Assembly: GCA_023402395.1 (NCBI GenBank)
Contig: JAEYGI010000040.1
Coordinates: forward strand, 1,054,001 to 1,118,000
Length of the DNA: 64,000 nt
DNA from: Bacillota bacterium
GTDB lineage: Bacteria; Bacillota; UBA4882; UBA8346
Direction: 5' to 3'
Shown: in pieces, positions 24,955-33,826 of the stretch
Numbering within the stretch: the first letter of the stretch is position 1
Layout of the letters: each line of letters starts with the position of its first letter
Program-made: the position numbers and the translations under genes
The notes under the pieces: model-generated
Told to the model about the DNA's origin: nothing
Databases searched by the model: none
What the model saw: the letters and a program-made list of their open reading frames with translations, nothing else

Positions 24955-24991
24955 AAATAAAAATCTGAGGCCTGATTCAGGCCCCAGACAG
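24955..24991 (-). terminator. Intrinsic terminator after dnaJ
   Basis: On the minus strand TCTGGGGCCTG (24988-24978) pairs with CAGGCCTCAGA (24974-24964; one mismatch), followed by TTTTTATTT. It ends the hrcA-cpn-grpE-dnaK-dnaJ transcript. Confidence 0.8.
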
Positions 24992-25016
24992 TCATTGGCA
25001 ATGATAATTGATTGAA

Positions 25017-26150
25017 CTATTTGAATGCTTCCTTGACTTTATCCATGAACCCCTTGTCGTCGGCGCTGAGCTTTTCACCGAAAGACAAGGCGAGTTTCTT
25101 GAGCAATTCCCGTTGCTCGCCGTTGAGTTTGGTGGGAACCGCCACTTTCACCCGGACGAAATGATCGCCCCGGCCGTGGCCGCGCAAATGGGTAATCCCG
25201 TGGCTGCGCATGCGGAACGAGGTTCCGTGCTGGGTCCCTTCGGGAATTCTAAGTTCCACCTTTCCATCAAGCGTATCCACCATCACGGTGGTGCCTAAGG
25301 CGGCCTGAGTAAAGCTGATCGTGATCTCGCTGACTACGTCATCGCCCTGGCGCTCGAATTTGGAATGGGCCTTCACATAGATATAGACATACAGATCGCC
25401 CGGGGAACCGCCGCGCTGACCGGCTTCGCCCTCTCCGGACACCCGCAGGCGCGAACCGCTCTCTACGCCGGCCGGAATTTTAATCTCAATCTTCCGGGTA
25501 CGCCGGACCCGGCCGCTGCCGCCACATTCCCCGCACGGAGTTTCAATGGTTTTGCCAGCCCCCTGGCAGCGATCGCAAGTCCGGACATTGACAAAACGGC
25601 CGAAAGCAGTATTCTGGGTGACCTGAACCTGACCCGTGCCGTTACAGACGGAACAAGTTTTGATAGGAGTCCCGGGCTTGGCGCCGTTCCCGTTACAGGT
25701 CGGACAAACCTCGGTCCTGGGAATTTCCACGGTGGTTTCTTTCCCGAAGGCCGCATCCTCGAAGCTGATCTCCAGGTCAAAACGAAGATCGCCGCCGCGT
25801 TGCGGTCCGTTCCGCCGTTGCCGCGAGCCCTGACTGCCGCCGAAGAACATATCGAAAATATCGCCAAACCCTTCAAATCCGAAATTGCTGAAATCTCCAC
25901 CCATTCCGGCGCCGAAGTTCGGGTCGGAAGCGGCGTGGCCGTAGTGATCATAGGCGGAACGTTTCTGGGGGTCGCTTAAGACGCTGTAAGCCTCGTTGAT
26001 CTCTTTGAACTTGGCCTCGGCCTCTTTGGGATCGCCCTGATAAACATCGGGGTGGTATTGCCGGGCCAGTTTCCGGAAGGCTTTTTTAAGTTCATCGTCA
26101 GTGGCGGTCTTGGCCACCCCTAACACTTCGTAATAATCCCGTTTTGCCAT
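25017..26150 (-). CDS. dnaJ: Chaperone protein DnaJ
   Basis: A 377-residue Hsp40 co-chaperone that stimulates DnaK ATPase activity. Domains in order: J domain with the HPD motif ([11 protein letters not shown], residues about 30-40), Gly/Phe-rich linker ([19 protein letters not shown], about 78-98), four CxxCxGxG zinc repeats ([32 protein letters not shown]) and the substrate-binding C-terminal domain. Type I DnaJ of normal length. Ribosome binding site AAAAGGAACG precedes the ATG. It is the last gene before the operon terminator. Confidence 0.98.
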   Translation of the reverse strand: MAKRDYYEVLGVAKTATDDELKKAFRKLARQYHPDVYQGDPKEAEAKFKEINEAYSVLSDPQKRSAYDHYGHAASDPNFGAGMGGDFSNFGFEGFGDIFDMFFGGSQGSRQRRNGPQRGGDLRFDLEISFEDAAFGKETTVEIPRTEVCPTCNGNGAKPGTPIKTCSVCNGTGQVQVTQNTAFGRFVNVRTCDRCQGAGKTIETPCGECGGSGRVRRTRKIEIKIPAGVESGSRLRVSGEGEAGQRGGSPGDLYVYIYVKAHSKFERQGDDVVSEITISFTQAALGTTVMVDTLDGKVELRIPEGTQHGTSFRMRSHGITHLRGHGRGDHFVRVKVAVPTKLNGEQRELLKKLALSFGEKLSADDKGFMDKVKEAFK

Positions 26151-26396
26151 TGCACGTTCCTTTTCTATCCAAAAATAAGTCCACGAACGATTGACAATCG
26201 CGTGGCGATCCGCCGCCGATTGTCAATCGTTCATTACCATTGTGAAGCTTTGATCGGTTCTTGTCAACTGCTTTTGCTTGTCAGGCGTTCAAGTTATTTT
26301 GGCGCACCGGTCTTTGCTCCCGCTATTTCCAGTGTTGACAGATAAATTCCCTATATCGTATTCCGGGCGGCAAGGTTCGTGCCAGGATGGCCAGAA
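26151..26396. other. dnaK-dnaJ intergenic region with perfect dyad
   Basis: The 246-base gap holds a 16-bp perfect inverted repeat: GAACGATTGACAATCG (26185-26200) with CGATTGTCAATCGTTC (26217-26232). It has no T-run, so it is not a classical terminator; it may act in mRNA processing or stability between dnaK and dnaJ. It is not a CIRCE sequence. Confidence 0.7.
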
Positions 26397-28238
26397 TTAT
26401 TTATCGTCCTGAACCTTGAAGTCAGCGTCAACAGTCGGACCTTCCGATTGCGGCCCATAACCGGACGGGCCCTGTTCCCCGGCCGGGCCGCCGGCTTGCG
26501 CCTCGCCGGACTGGTTGTAGATAGTGGCCGACAATTCATGAAGCGCCTTTTGAAGCACTTCTTTCTTCTCATTGATTCCGGCAATATTTTTGGCCGTGAC
26601 CTCTTTCTGGAGATCGTCCTTAAGCTGCTTGATCCGTTCCGCTTGCGCCGGATCGGCCTTATCGCCGATATCTTTCAGTGCCTTTTCGGTGGAATAAATC
26701 AGACTGTCGGCCTCATTGACCGCATCCGCCTCTTCCCGGCGCCGCTTATCTTCCTCGGCATGGGATTCGGCGTCTTTGACCATCTTTTGAATCTGATCCT
26801 CTTTCAAGCCGCTGGAGGAAGTGATCGTAATCTTTTGCTCTTTCCCGGTGCCCTTGTCTTTGGCCGAAACATGGGCAATGCCGTTGGCATCGATGTCAAA
26901 GGTCACTTCGATCTGCGGAATGCCCCGGGGCGCCGGCGGAATGCCGTCAAGCCGGAATTGACCGAGCGTGATGTTGTCGGCGGCCATCGGCCGTTCGCCT
27001 TGCAGCACGTGAATGTCAACCGCGGTTTGACTGTCGGCCGCAGTCGAGAAGATCTGGCTCTTGGATGTCGGGATCGTGGTATTGCGGTCGATGATCCGGG
27101 TAAAGACGCCGCCGAGGGTCTCCAGGCCCAGGGAAAGCGGAGTGACGTCGAGCAACACCACATCCTTGACGTCTCCGGTCAGAACCCCGGCCTGAATCGC
27201 GGCGCCGACCGCGACCACTTCATCGGGGTTGACCCCTTTGTACGGTTCCTTTCCGATCAGTTTTTTGACCATTTCCTGAACCGCCGGAATCCGGATTGAA
27301 CCGCCGACCAGGATCACCTTGTCGATATCCTTGGGTTCGAGCCCGGAATCGGACAAAGCCCGCTTGGTCGGTCCCACGGTCGCTTCCACCAGATCGGCGG
27401 TCAGCTCGTCAAACTTGGCCCGGGTCAGCGTCATATCCAGGTGCCGCGGCTCGCCGTTGACGGCGGTGATAAACGGCAGGCTGATATTGGTCGACGTCAG
27501 TCCGGAAAGTTCGATTTTGGCCTTTTCGGCCGCTTCCTTCAAGCGTTGCAACGCCATCCGGTCGTTCCGGAGATCAATGCCATTCTCTTTCTTGAAGTTC
27601 TCGGCCATCCAGGTAACGACCCGCTCATCAAAGTCATCGCCGCCCAACCGGTTGTTACCGCTGGTCGCCTTGACCTCAAATACGCCGTCCCCCAGTTCGA
27701 GGATGGAGACGTCAAAGGTGCCGCCGCCAAGGTCATAAACGAGAATGGTATGATCCTCGCCTTTATCAAGCCCATAGGCCAGCGCGGCCGCAGTCGGCTC
27801 GTTGATGATCCGCAGGACTTCCAGGCCGGCGATGCGGCCAGCGTCTTTAGTGGCTTGCCGTTGCGAGTCGGAGAAATAGGCCGGGACGGTGATCACTGCT
27901 TTCTCGATCTTCTGGCCCAGATACGCCTCGGCATCGGCCTTCAGCTTCTGAAGGATCATGGCCGAGATCTCCTGCGGCGTATATTGTTTATCGTCGATGC
28001 TTACCTTGTAGTCGGTTCCCATCCGCCGTTTGATGGAGACCACGGTCCGGTCCGGATTGGCCACGGCTTGACGTTTAGCCACCTGCCCGACCATCCGTTC
28101 TCCGGTTTTCGAAAATCCGACCACCGAAGCAGTGGTGCGGCCGCCTTCGGCATTGGCGATAACCACCGCCTCGCCGCCCTCCATCACTGCCATACATGAG
28201 TTGGTTGTTCCCAAGTCAATTCCAATTACTTTTGCCAT
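26397..28238 (-). CDS. dnaK: Chaperone protein DnaK (Hsp70)
   Basis: A 613-residue Hsp70. The three family signatures are visible: [13 protein letters not shown] (residues about 5-17), [14 protein letters not shown] (about 168-181) and [16 protein letters not shown] (about 305-320). The second reads GGS rather than the more common GGSTR, with S-I-R-I. The substrate-binding domain and lid end in a Gly/Pro-rich tail. Gly and acidic residues close the C-terminus without the classic EEV-like end. Ribosome binding site AGGGGGTCC before the ATG. Fourth gene of the CIRCE-controlled operon. Confidence 0.98.
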   Translation of the reverse strand: MAKVIGIDLGTTNSCMAVMEGGEAVVIANAEGGRTTASVVGFSKTGERMVGQVAKRQAVANPDRTVVSIKRRMGTDYKVSIDDKQYTPQEISAMILQKLKADAEAYLGQKIEKAVITVPAYFSDSQRQATKDAGRIAGLEVLRIINEPTAAALAYGLDKGEDHTILVYDLGGGTFDVSILELGDGVFEVKATSGNNRLGGDDFDERVVTWMAENFKKENGIDLRNDRMALQRLKEAAEKAKIELSGLTSTNISLPFITAVNGEPRHLDMTLTRAKFDELTADLVEATVGPTKRALSDSGLEPKDIDKVILVGGSIRIPAVQEMVKKLIGKEPYKGVNPDEVVAVGAAIQAGVLTGDVKDVVLLDVTPLSLGLETLGGVFTRIIDRNTTIPTSKSQIFSTAADSQTAVDIHVLQGERPMAADNITLGQFRLDGIPPAPRGIPQIEVTFDIDANGIAHVSAKDKGTGKEQKITITSSSGLKEDQIQKMVKDAESHAEEDKRRREEADAVNEADSLIYSTEKALKDIGDKADPAQAERIKQLKDDLQKEVTAKNIAGINEKKEVLQKALHELSATIYNQSGEAQAGGPAGEQGPSGYGPQSEGPTVDADFKVQDDK

Positions 28239-28267
28239 TATAAGGACCCCCTATCGATACTTGATGC

Positions 28268-28861
28268 TTAGTTTTTCGGCACAGCCACTTTGACTAAGGC
28301 CGGCCTGATTAATTTACCGCGAAATTTGTATCCTTTTTGAAGTTCGGCGACGATCGTCGGCGTCGTGACCGAATCGCTCTCCTCTTGCATTACCGCTTCG
28401 TGAACCGAAGGGTCAAACTCCCGCTCCAAGGCAACCACGGGCTCCAGCCCCTCGGTGGTTAAGATGTTCCGGAACTGTTTTAGGGTCAGTTCCACACCCT
28501 CCTGCCAGCTGCAGTTATTCTCCGCGTCGCTGGTGAAACAGAGGATGGCCCGTTCCAAACTGTCCAGCACCGGGAGAATCTTTTTGACCAGATCATCTCC
28601 GGCGCTAAGCGTTATCTGTTCCAGTTCCTGGCGGGAGCGGCGGCGAAAATTCTCAAAATCCGCCTGGCTTCTCAACAACCGGTTATATAGTTCGTCTTTG
28701 GCCTCCAGCGCGGCACCCAATTCTTGTTCGAGCCGGGCGATCCGCTCGGCATCGATTTCGCCGGCCGAAGACGCCTCTACGCCAACGGTCGCCTGGTCGC
28801 TACCTCCGGTAGCGGCGGTTTCATTGGCCATCTCCGCCAATTTCGATTCCTTTTGTTCCAT
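28268..28861 (-). CDS. grpE: Nucleotide exchange factor GrpE
   Basis: A 197-residue DnaK nucleotide exchange factor. An N-terminal acidic, flexible stretch leads into the long coiled coil (residues about 40-90, ERIARLEQELGAALEAKDEL) and the conserved core YNRLLRSQADFENFRRRSRQ, then KILPVLDSLERAI and the C-terminal beta domain ending YKFRGKLIRPALVKVA. Start ATG follows GGAGGGTATTTT. It lies between the Group III chaperonin and dnaK. Confidence 0.97.
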   Translation of the reverse strand: MEQKESKLAEMANETAATGGSDQATVGVEASSAGEIDAERIARLEQELGAALEAKDELYNRLLRSQADFENFRRRSRQELEQITLSAGDDLVKKILPVLDSLERAILCFTSDAENNCSWQEGVELTLKQFRNILTTEGLEPVVALEREFDPSVHEAVMQEESDSVTTPTIVAELQKGYKFRGKLIRPALVKVAVPKN

Positions 28862-28932
28862 AAAATACCCTCCGATTCTAGCGTGGATTATGTATAATTC
28901 AAAAGCAGCAACGCCATTTTGCGTTTTATTTT

Positions 28933-30474
28933 TTAATTCAACGCTTCGGGCGTTTCCCTCATTTTGATGATAGTATTGATGCGCAGAACCGCTTCGGCAA
29001 TTTCACCAGCCGACTTGCAGGCGTAATACTTCACAAAATACGGATCTACGATCCCTTTCGCCGCAAGATCCTTGACCGCGCCATCATCGCAATCGATCCC
29101 AATGGCGGCGGAGTCGGCTTGCTCTTGGGCGGCGAGGGCTTCTTCCAGTTTCTCTAAAGGGTTGATCCCGGCATTGACGCACATCTGAACGAGCGGACGC
29201 TTTAAAGCCTCCACTACGCACTTAAAACCGTAACCGGCCATGCCGTGCACCGGTTGTTTCGTCAAGTGCCTGGCGATCGCCAGTTCCACGCTGCCTCCGC
29301 CCGAGACGACTCCGCCCAGCCACGCCGCTTGAACCGCTCCGGCGGCATCCTTGGCGATCCGCTCCCGTTCGCCGACAACCTCTTTGGCGGCGCCTCCCAC
29401 CAAAATCGTGACATAATGCTGGCCGGGCAAACCCAATACCCGTAGTTGTTTAAATTTTCGATCCACTTCCAGCTCAGCCACTGCCCCGGTGAGTTTCAGC
29501 AATTCCGCGGCCGGTTTGGCCAGGCTCCCTTTTTTCAGCGGACGGGCTCCGGTCATTTCCGCCAGGCGCCGCCATTCGGACAACGCCACTTGCTGTACCC
29601 CGATGATTCCCAGATCCGTCAGGAGATCCTCGGCTTGATCGGTCACGGACCGGTCGGCAAAAATGGCCTTGACCCCGATCTGCGCCAGTTTCCGGAGATT
29701 ATCCCGGAATTCCTGTTCATATTGAAGCTGCCGCTGAAACCCGGCTTCGGTTCCCAGCGCCTCCGATTCCACCTTTAACGGTTCAAGGGCATCGTCCAGG
29801 ATCAGGATCCGCCCTCCGGCTACCCGCTGCGGCATCTCCCGGTTTACCGGCTCTCTGCTGATGATCAGGCCCGGAATAACGGCGCTGTCGGCGCCTTCCA
29901 GCGCCAGCACCTGGTCAGCCAGTTTAAATCCGGGTTCCTGCAACCGTTCCGGGCCCACTTGCCGGGCCGCCGCCACGACCAGCTCCGCCAGGTCGCGCTG
30001 ACCCCGCCCGGAAACCCAAGCAACCTGTTCCAGCAGTGGATCGTTCAGATCGGAGACGGGAATAGCCGACTGCCGCAGCAGCTCCAGCGTACGTTCGATC
30101 CCGGCCCGGATACCCTCCACCACTTTGGTGACGGGAACGCCCTTCAGGACCTGATTGACGCCCTCGGCGATCAAAGTCCCGGCCAGTACCGCGGCCGTGG
30201 TGGTTCCGTCACCCACCTGTTCTTCCTGGTGCTCGGCGGCGCTGATCAACATCCGGGCCGCCGGATGACTGACATCCATGGTCTTTAAAATGGTGACCCC
30301 GTCATTGGTAACCAGGACGCCGCCATATTGGTTCACCAGCATGCAATCCAGGCCCTTCGGCCCCAGCGTTCCTTCAACCGCCTCGACCACCGCCCGGATT
30401 GCGCCGGAATTGCTAATCAACGCCGCCATTTGTTGATCGACTTCAGACCCTTCCGCGATTTCCTTAACGGGCAT
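28933..30474 (-). CDS. Archaeal-like (Group III) chaperonin
   Basis: A 513-residue chaperonin that resembles thermosome/CCT subunits more than GroEL. Seen: NSGAIRAVVEAVEGTLGPKG (about residues 22-41), TNDGVTILKTMDVSHPAARM (about 55-74), the ATPase motif EEQVGDGTTTAAVLAG, GGVVSGGGSVELAIARHL and a C-terminal IVDPYFVKYYACKSAGEIAE, all Group II features; the GroEL C-terminal GGM tail is absent. Established: bacterial Group III chaperonins, first studied in Carboxydothermus hydrogenoformans, carry a built-in lid, work without GroES and lie in hsp70 operons. Here the gene sits between hrcA and grpE with an AGGAGG-like site (CGGAGGTCCGT), under the CIRCE operator. It probably refolds proteins together with DnaK. 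Confidence 0.93.
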   Translation of the reverse strand: MPVKEIAEGSEVDQQMAALISNSGAIRAVVEAVEGTLGPKGLDCMLVNQYGGVLVTNDGVTILKTMDVSHPAARMLISAAEHQEEQVGDGTTTAAVLAGTLIAEGVNQVLKGVPVTKVVEGIRAGIERTLELLRQSAIPVSDLNDPLLEQVAWVSGRGQRDLAELVVAAARQVGPERLQEPGFKLADQVLALEGADSAVIPGLIISREPVNREMPQRVAGGRILILDDALEPLKVESEALGTEAGFQRQLQYEQEFRDNLRKLAQIGVKAIFADRSVTDQAEDLLTDLGIIGVQQVALSEWRRLAEMTGARPLKKGSLAKPAAELLKLTGAVAELEVDRKFKQLRVLGLPGQHYVTILVGGAAKEVVGERERIAKDAAGAVQAAWLGGVVSGGGSVELAIARHLTKQPVHGMAGYGFKCVVEALKRPLVQMCVNAGINPLEKLEEALAAQEQADSAAIGIDCDDGAVKDLAAKGIVDPYFVKYYACKSAGEIAEAVLRINTIIKMRETPEALN

Positions 30475-30492
30475 ACGGACCTCCGTTATTGA

Positions 30493-31542
30493 TCACTTGT
30501 TGGTTTTAGCGTAGATCAGATTTAAAAGCTCACTGAGGATGGCGGCGGTATGCTCGACAATCGGAACCACCTTGGCATAATCCATTCGTGTCGGGCCGAG
30601 TACTCCGATGACTCCCACCGTGCGGCCGCCGATATCATAACCGGCAGTGATCACGCTGCAATCATGGATGATGATGTCCTCATTCTCATGGCCGATCTTC
30701 ACCTGAGCGCCCCGATGAAAATTTCTAGTTAACAGATTATACAGCCGTTCCTCCTCCTCAAATGCCTTGGAGAGTGACTTGAACCGTTCGATGTCGGCAA
30801 ACTCCGGCTGCTCCAGGATCTTGGCGGCGCCCTCAAAAATCACCCGTTCCTTGGATTGCTTGCTGACGGAGCGCATCAACACCTTGACCGCTTCATTATA
30901 GAACTCATGCTGGAAAACTATTTCCGACCGAATTTCGGTCAACAGGGACGGCTTAAAATCTTTCAGGCCGATGCCGCGCAATTTGGCATTGAAAATGCCG
31001 GAGATCTGATCGAGTTCCGAATCGGAAATTTCGGAGTCGATCTCAATCACGTTATTTTCAATATACCCGGTATCGGTAACAATCAGTACCAGAATGGTCC
31101 GCTCCGAAAGCCGGATCAGTTGAATGTGCCGGAAGATGGCCGCATCCAGTTGGGGACCGAGGACCATCGCCGGATATTTGGTCAGCTGGCCCAGGATCTT
31201 GGAGGTCCGGTGAATGAGGGTTTCAATTTCCTGATGATGACGGTCCAATCCTTTATAAATCTGATCGATCTCATCCTCCGGCAACTGTTCGTGGGACATC
31301 AGGGCATCGACATAATACCGGTAGCCGCGCTCCGACGGAACCCGGCCGGCTGAGGTATGAGGTTGCTCAAGATAGCCGCTTTCCTCCAGATCCGCCATTT
31401 CATTACGAATGGTGGCCGGAGACAGCCCCAGGTTATACCGTCGGGCGATGGTCCGCGAGCCCACCGGTTCGGCAGAGGCGATATAGTCGTCAGTAACGAC
31501 TTTTAAGATTTTTTTCTTCCGTTCATCAAGTTCGGAGGCCAT
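30493..31542 (-). CDS. hrcA: Heat-inducible transcription repressor HrcA
   Basis: A 349-residue repressor that binds CIRCE. An N-terminal winged helix (MASELDERKKKILKVVTDDY, then GSRTIARRYNLGLSPATIRN with MADLEESGYLEQPHTSAGR) is followed by the GAF-like dimerisation domain with ILVLIVTDTGYIENNVI and GVIGVLGPTRMDYAKVVP. I use the ATG at 31542, eight bases after GAGG; an in-frame GTG three codons upstream overlaps that site. A perfect CIRCE lies 25 bases upstream, so hrcA autoregulates the operon with the chaperonin, grpE, dnaK and dnaJ. In known systems GroEL aids HrcA folding; here the Group III chaperonin might take that role (inference). Confidence 0.97.
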   Translation of the reverse strand: MASELDERKKKILKVVTDDYIASAEPVGSRTIARRYNLGLSPATIRNEMADLEESGYLEQPHTSAGRVPSERGYRYYVDALMSHEQLPEDEIDQIYKGLDRHHQEIETLIHRTSKILGQLTKYPAMVLGPQLDAAIFRHIQLIRLSERTILVLIVTDTGYIENNVIEIDSEISDSELDQISGIFNAKLRGIGLKDFKPSLLTEIRSEIVFQHEFYNEAVKVLMRSVSKQSKERVIFEGAAKILEQPEFADIERFKSLSKAFEEEERLYNLLTRNFHRGAQVKIGHENEDIIIHDCSVITAGYDIGGRTVGVIGVLGPTRMDYAKVVPIVEHTAAILSELLNLIYAKTNK

Positions 31543-31566
31543 AGGTAGCACCTCGCTATTATATTG

Positions 31567-31593
31567 TTAGCACTCATCGTTAGAGAGTGCTAA
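31567..31593 (-). promoter_or_regulatory. CIRCE operator
   Basis: A perfect match to the consensus: TTAGCACTC (31567-31575), nine bases, GAGTGCTAA (31585-31593). It lies between the -10 box and the hrcA start, where bound HrcA would block transcription of the heat-shock operon. Confidence 0.98.
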
Positions 31594-31602
31594 TCTACTT
31601 AA

Positions 31603-31631
31603 AAAATATCACTGCCGATCTGGTTTGTCAA
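31603..31631 (-). promoter_or_regulatory. Sigma-A promoter of the hrcA-chaperonin-dnaK operon
   Basis: On the minus strand TTGACA (31631-31626) and TATTTT (31608-31603) are exactly 17 bases apart, immediately upstream of the CIRCE operator. Confidence 0.85.
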
Positions 31632-31718
31632 GAGTTTTCAACGACAATTTTCGGATTACCGGATACCGGTTTTTGGCAACAATCCATCCTAGCCAAGTAT
31701 CACGGAGGGACTCCCCGG

Positions 31719-32158
31719 CTATCCGGCGTTTTGAATCCGGACCGGCTCCGCCTTAGCCAGCGTCGCTTTTAAATAGGGAGGCGCCCCCGCCAGCTCCGCC
31801 ACTTCCCGGGCGGTTAGCCATAGAACTTCAGCCACCTCGTCCGGGTCCGGACGGACCCGGCTCCCGGACGGCATTCCGCCACATAGACCGCGTCAACCAC
31901 CGGTTCTCCGGCCGCGGTCAGAAACAGCTTGCTTTCCAGATAATGCAGCTCAGCCACTTCCAACCCAACCTCCTCCCGGATCTCCCGCCGCAAAGTCAAT
32001 TCCAGGATATCGGAACCGGGTGAAGCGTCTTCCACTTTCCCGCCGACTAGCGACAGTGTTCCGGGCGCGTGTTCTTCCCGAAGACTACGCCGGATCACCA
32101 GCCAACGGTCTCCGCGAAAGATTGCTCCTTCGACATTGACGATATAGCATTGCCGCAT
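31719..32158 (-). pseudogene. Nudix hydrolase gene with a frameshift near its 3' end
   Basis: The frame from the ATG at 32158 encodes an N-terminal Nudix domain (IVNVEGAIFRGDRWLVIRRS, then SLVGGKVEDASPGSDILE with LTLRREIREEVGLEV, a Nudix box with extra residues after GGKVE) but stops at 31814 after 114 residues in a sequence that no longer looks like the family. The next frame continues as SRVRPDPDEVAEVLWLTARE, VAELAGAPPYLKATLAKAE and ends at 31719. That tail, with WL and E positions, is the normal Nudix end. A single missing base near 31862 (in a GGGA run) explains it. Either the gene is recently inactivated or the assembly has an error. Substrate unknown. Confidence 0.7.
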
Positions 32159-32206
32159 GAGTAACTCACCTCAACTGAATCCGTTTAGTTTATCAAAAAT
32201 CTTAGT

Positions 32207-33031
32207 TTAAAGGTTTTGATGATTGGCGACGAACCAATCGATCATCCGGCGGGCGATGCTCAACCGATCCGGTATCGGGGGCAAATTTTCCGGCCCAAAC
32301 CAGTCGGCGCTGACGATCTCCCGGCCGTCGCTTTGAATCTCCCCCCCGGCATAATCGGCAATGAAGCCAATCATCAAGGAATCTGGGAATGGCCAAGGCT
32401 GGCTCCCGAAATAGCGCAGATTGGAAACGCTGATGCCAACTTCTTCCTTTATTTCCCTCCGGATGCATTCTTCCAGCGTTTCGCCGGGTTCCACAAAACC
32501 TGCCAGAATACTGTGCATATTCCCCTGAAACCGGGCGGCCCGCGCCAGTAAAATTTTCCCCTGACGGATTACGGCCACGATAATGGCCGGGGCAATGCGC
32601 GGATATACCAACTGGCCACAGGCAGGGCAGACTTTGCCCCGTTCATCGGGGAGCCATTGCAGTTCCGCGCCGCAGCATCCGCAATAGCGGCTGGTCCGAT
32701 TCCAGTAGGATAAATGAACGGCCCGGACGGCGACCCAAAATAGGTCATCCGCAAGTCTTCGGTACAATTGCCGTAGGCCAATCAATTCAAAACCCGACGG
32801 CATTTGGCCGGTTCCGGCCGCCAATTCCGCCGCATAACAGGGGGATTCATTCAACATTCCCAGGTATTGAACGGTTCCCGAGACGGGAGCCGGCAACTCG
32901 TTTCCGGTTACGACCGGAACGGTTGGCTGTTCCCGGTCGATATTCACTAGAAGCTGTCCACCTAAAGACAAAAAATAATAACCAGCTGGACAGTCGCATC
33001 CAACCGGCCTGAAACCCGGGTCGAATCGCAT
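32207..33031 (-). CDS. nudC: NAD(+) diphosphatase, NudC family
   Basis: A 274-residue Nudix enzyme that hydrolyses NAD(H) to NMN(H) and AMP and can remove NAD caps from RNA. It has the NudC layout: N-terminal domain, zinc ribbon (CGCCGAELQWLPDERGKVC, then PACG; residues about 113-135), the Nudix box GFVEPGETLEECIRREIKEE then VGI (about 172-195) and the NudC-specific SQPWPFPDSLM motif (about 206-216). Start codon as given; ATG directly before RFDPGF. It lies on the minus strand between the UPF0145 gene and the broken Nudix gene, in the block that separates hemW from hrcA. Confidence 0.93.
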   Translation of the reverse strand: MRFDPGFRPVGCDCPAGYYFLSLGGQLLVNIDREQPTVPVVTGNELPAPVSGTVQYLGMLNESPCYAAELAAGTGQMPSGFELIGLRQLYRRLADDLFWVAVRAVHLSYWNRTSRYCGCCGAELQWLPDERGKVCPACGQLVYPRIAPAIIVAVIRQGKILLARAARFQGNMHSILAGFVEPGETLEECIRREIKEEVGISVSNLRYFGSQPWPFPDSLMIGFIADYAGGEIQSDGREIVSADWFGPENLPPIPDRLSIARRMIDWFVANHQNL

Positions 33032-33133
33032 GAAAATTCCTTCCTCTCGGATTTATCAGTTTCATCAAAAAAAACTTCAACCAGGCGTCTTCTTTTCCTG
33101 CCGGTTAACACAAATGTGATAATGAAGCAGCGC

Positions 33134-33171
33134 CAAACTTAAGAACCGGCCAAGGCCGGTTCTTAAGTTTG
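33134..33171. terminator. Perfect 18-bp palindrome, probable bidirectional terminator
   Basis: CAAACTTAAGAACCGGCC (33134-33151), two bases, then its exact reverse complement (33154-33171). It lies just after the UPF0145 stop on the minus strand. There is no long T-run, but the GC core with AT-rich base fits a terminator or mRNA-end stabiliser. Confidence 0.55.
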
Positions 33172-33183
33172 GGTGATCCACCC

Positions 33184-33501
33184 TTATTCTTCGTAAACGA
33201 CCGCCGTGCCGCTGGCGCTGACCATCAGCATGCTCTCGCCAATGGTCTCATAATCAAGATCGACCCCGACCACGGCATTGGCGCCCATCATCCGGGCTTG
33301 TTGCTTCATCTCCTCGACGGCAATCTCTTTGGCTTTACGAAGCTCGGCTTCGTACGAGGCCGAGCGGCCACCGATAATATCCCGGATCCCGGCGAACAAA
33401 TCCCGGAAAATATTGGCGCCGAGGATCGCTTCGCCGCTTGCCAAGCCGAGATAACGGCATATTTTCTTTCCTTCAATGGTTGGAGTGGTCGTTATCAGCA
33501 T
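33184..33501 (-). CDS. UPF0145 / YbjQ family protein
   Basis: A 105-residue cytoplasmic protein of the YbjQ (heavy-metal-binding domain, UPF0145) family, which forms pentameric beta rings and has no settled function. Recognisable stretches: [20 protein letters not shown] at the start, [20 protein letters not shown] and [18 protein letters not shown] choose the ATG at 33501 with ribosome binding site AAGGGAG; a longer frame to 33537 lacks one. It is followed by a strong palindrome and by nudC. Confidence 0.92.
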   Translation of the reverse strand: MLITTTPTIEGKKICRYLGLASGEAILGANIFRDLFAGIRDIIGGRSASYEAELRKAKEIAVEEMKQQARMMGANAVVGVDLDYETIGESMLMVSASGTAVVYEE

Positions 33502-33826
33502 CTTATTTCTCCCTTCGATTCTCAATGGAGCATCCAACTTGGAAACCTATCCTCCCAACCGTTCCGAGTCCCGGAACGGTTGGGAGACCCGTTTTCCGAA
33601 GTGGGAAAGATTGTTTCCAAGCAGGTTTTCCCCTCGTCCCAAACAGGAAAGAATCTTTCCCTCATCAATCCCGGCCAGATTCAATCGGGAAACTTGATCT
33701 CCGAAAACTTTTCGGCGCGGATGGGGTTGGGAAAGCGGGTTTCCGATTTAAAGTTACGATAATTCACGCTTACTTATGTAAGAATCCTGATAGTTAAGCT
33801 TGAAAAAAGCGTCTTTTCCCTTGATA
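33502..33826. repeat. Intergenic word-repeat island (GGGAAAC/GGAAAG type)
   Basis: Between hemW and the UPF0145 gene, about 33530-33770 is composed of repeated short words: TTGGAAACC, CCCGGAACGGTTGGGAGACC, GTGGGAAAGATTGTTTCC, GGAAAGAATCTTTCCC, ATCGGGAAACTTG, GGTTGGGAAAGCGGGTTTCC. Several pairs are local palindromes. Long open frames on the plus strand come from the low complexity and have no ribosome binding site. I see no gene here. Confidence 0.55.

Noticed and set aside
33169..33762. 197-residue plus-strand frame
   Set aside because: Runs across UPF0145 antisense and the low-complexity island; no site, no recognisable domain.
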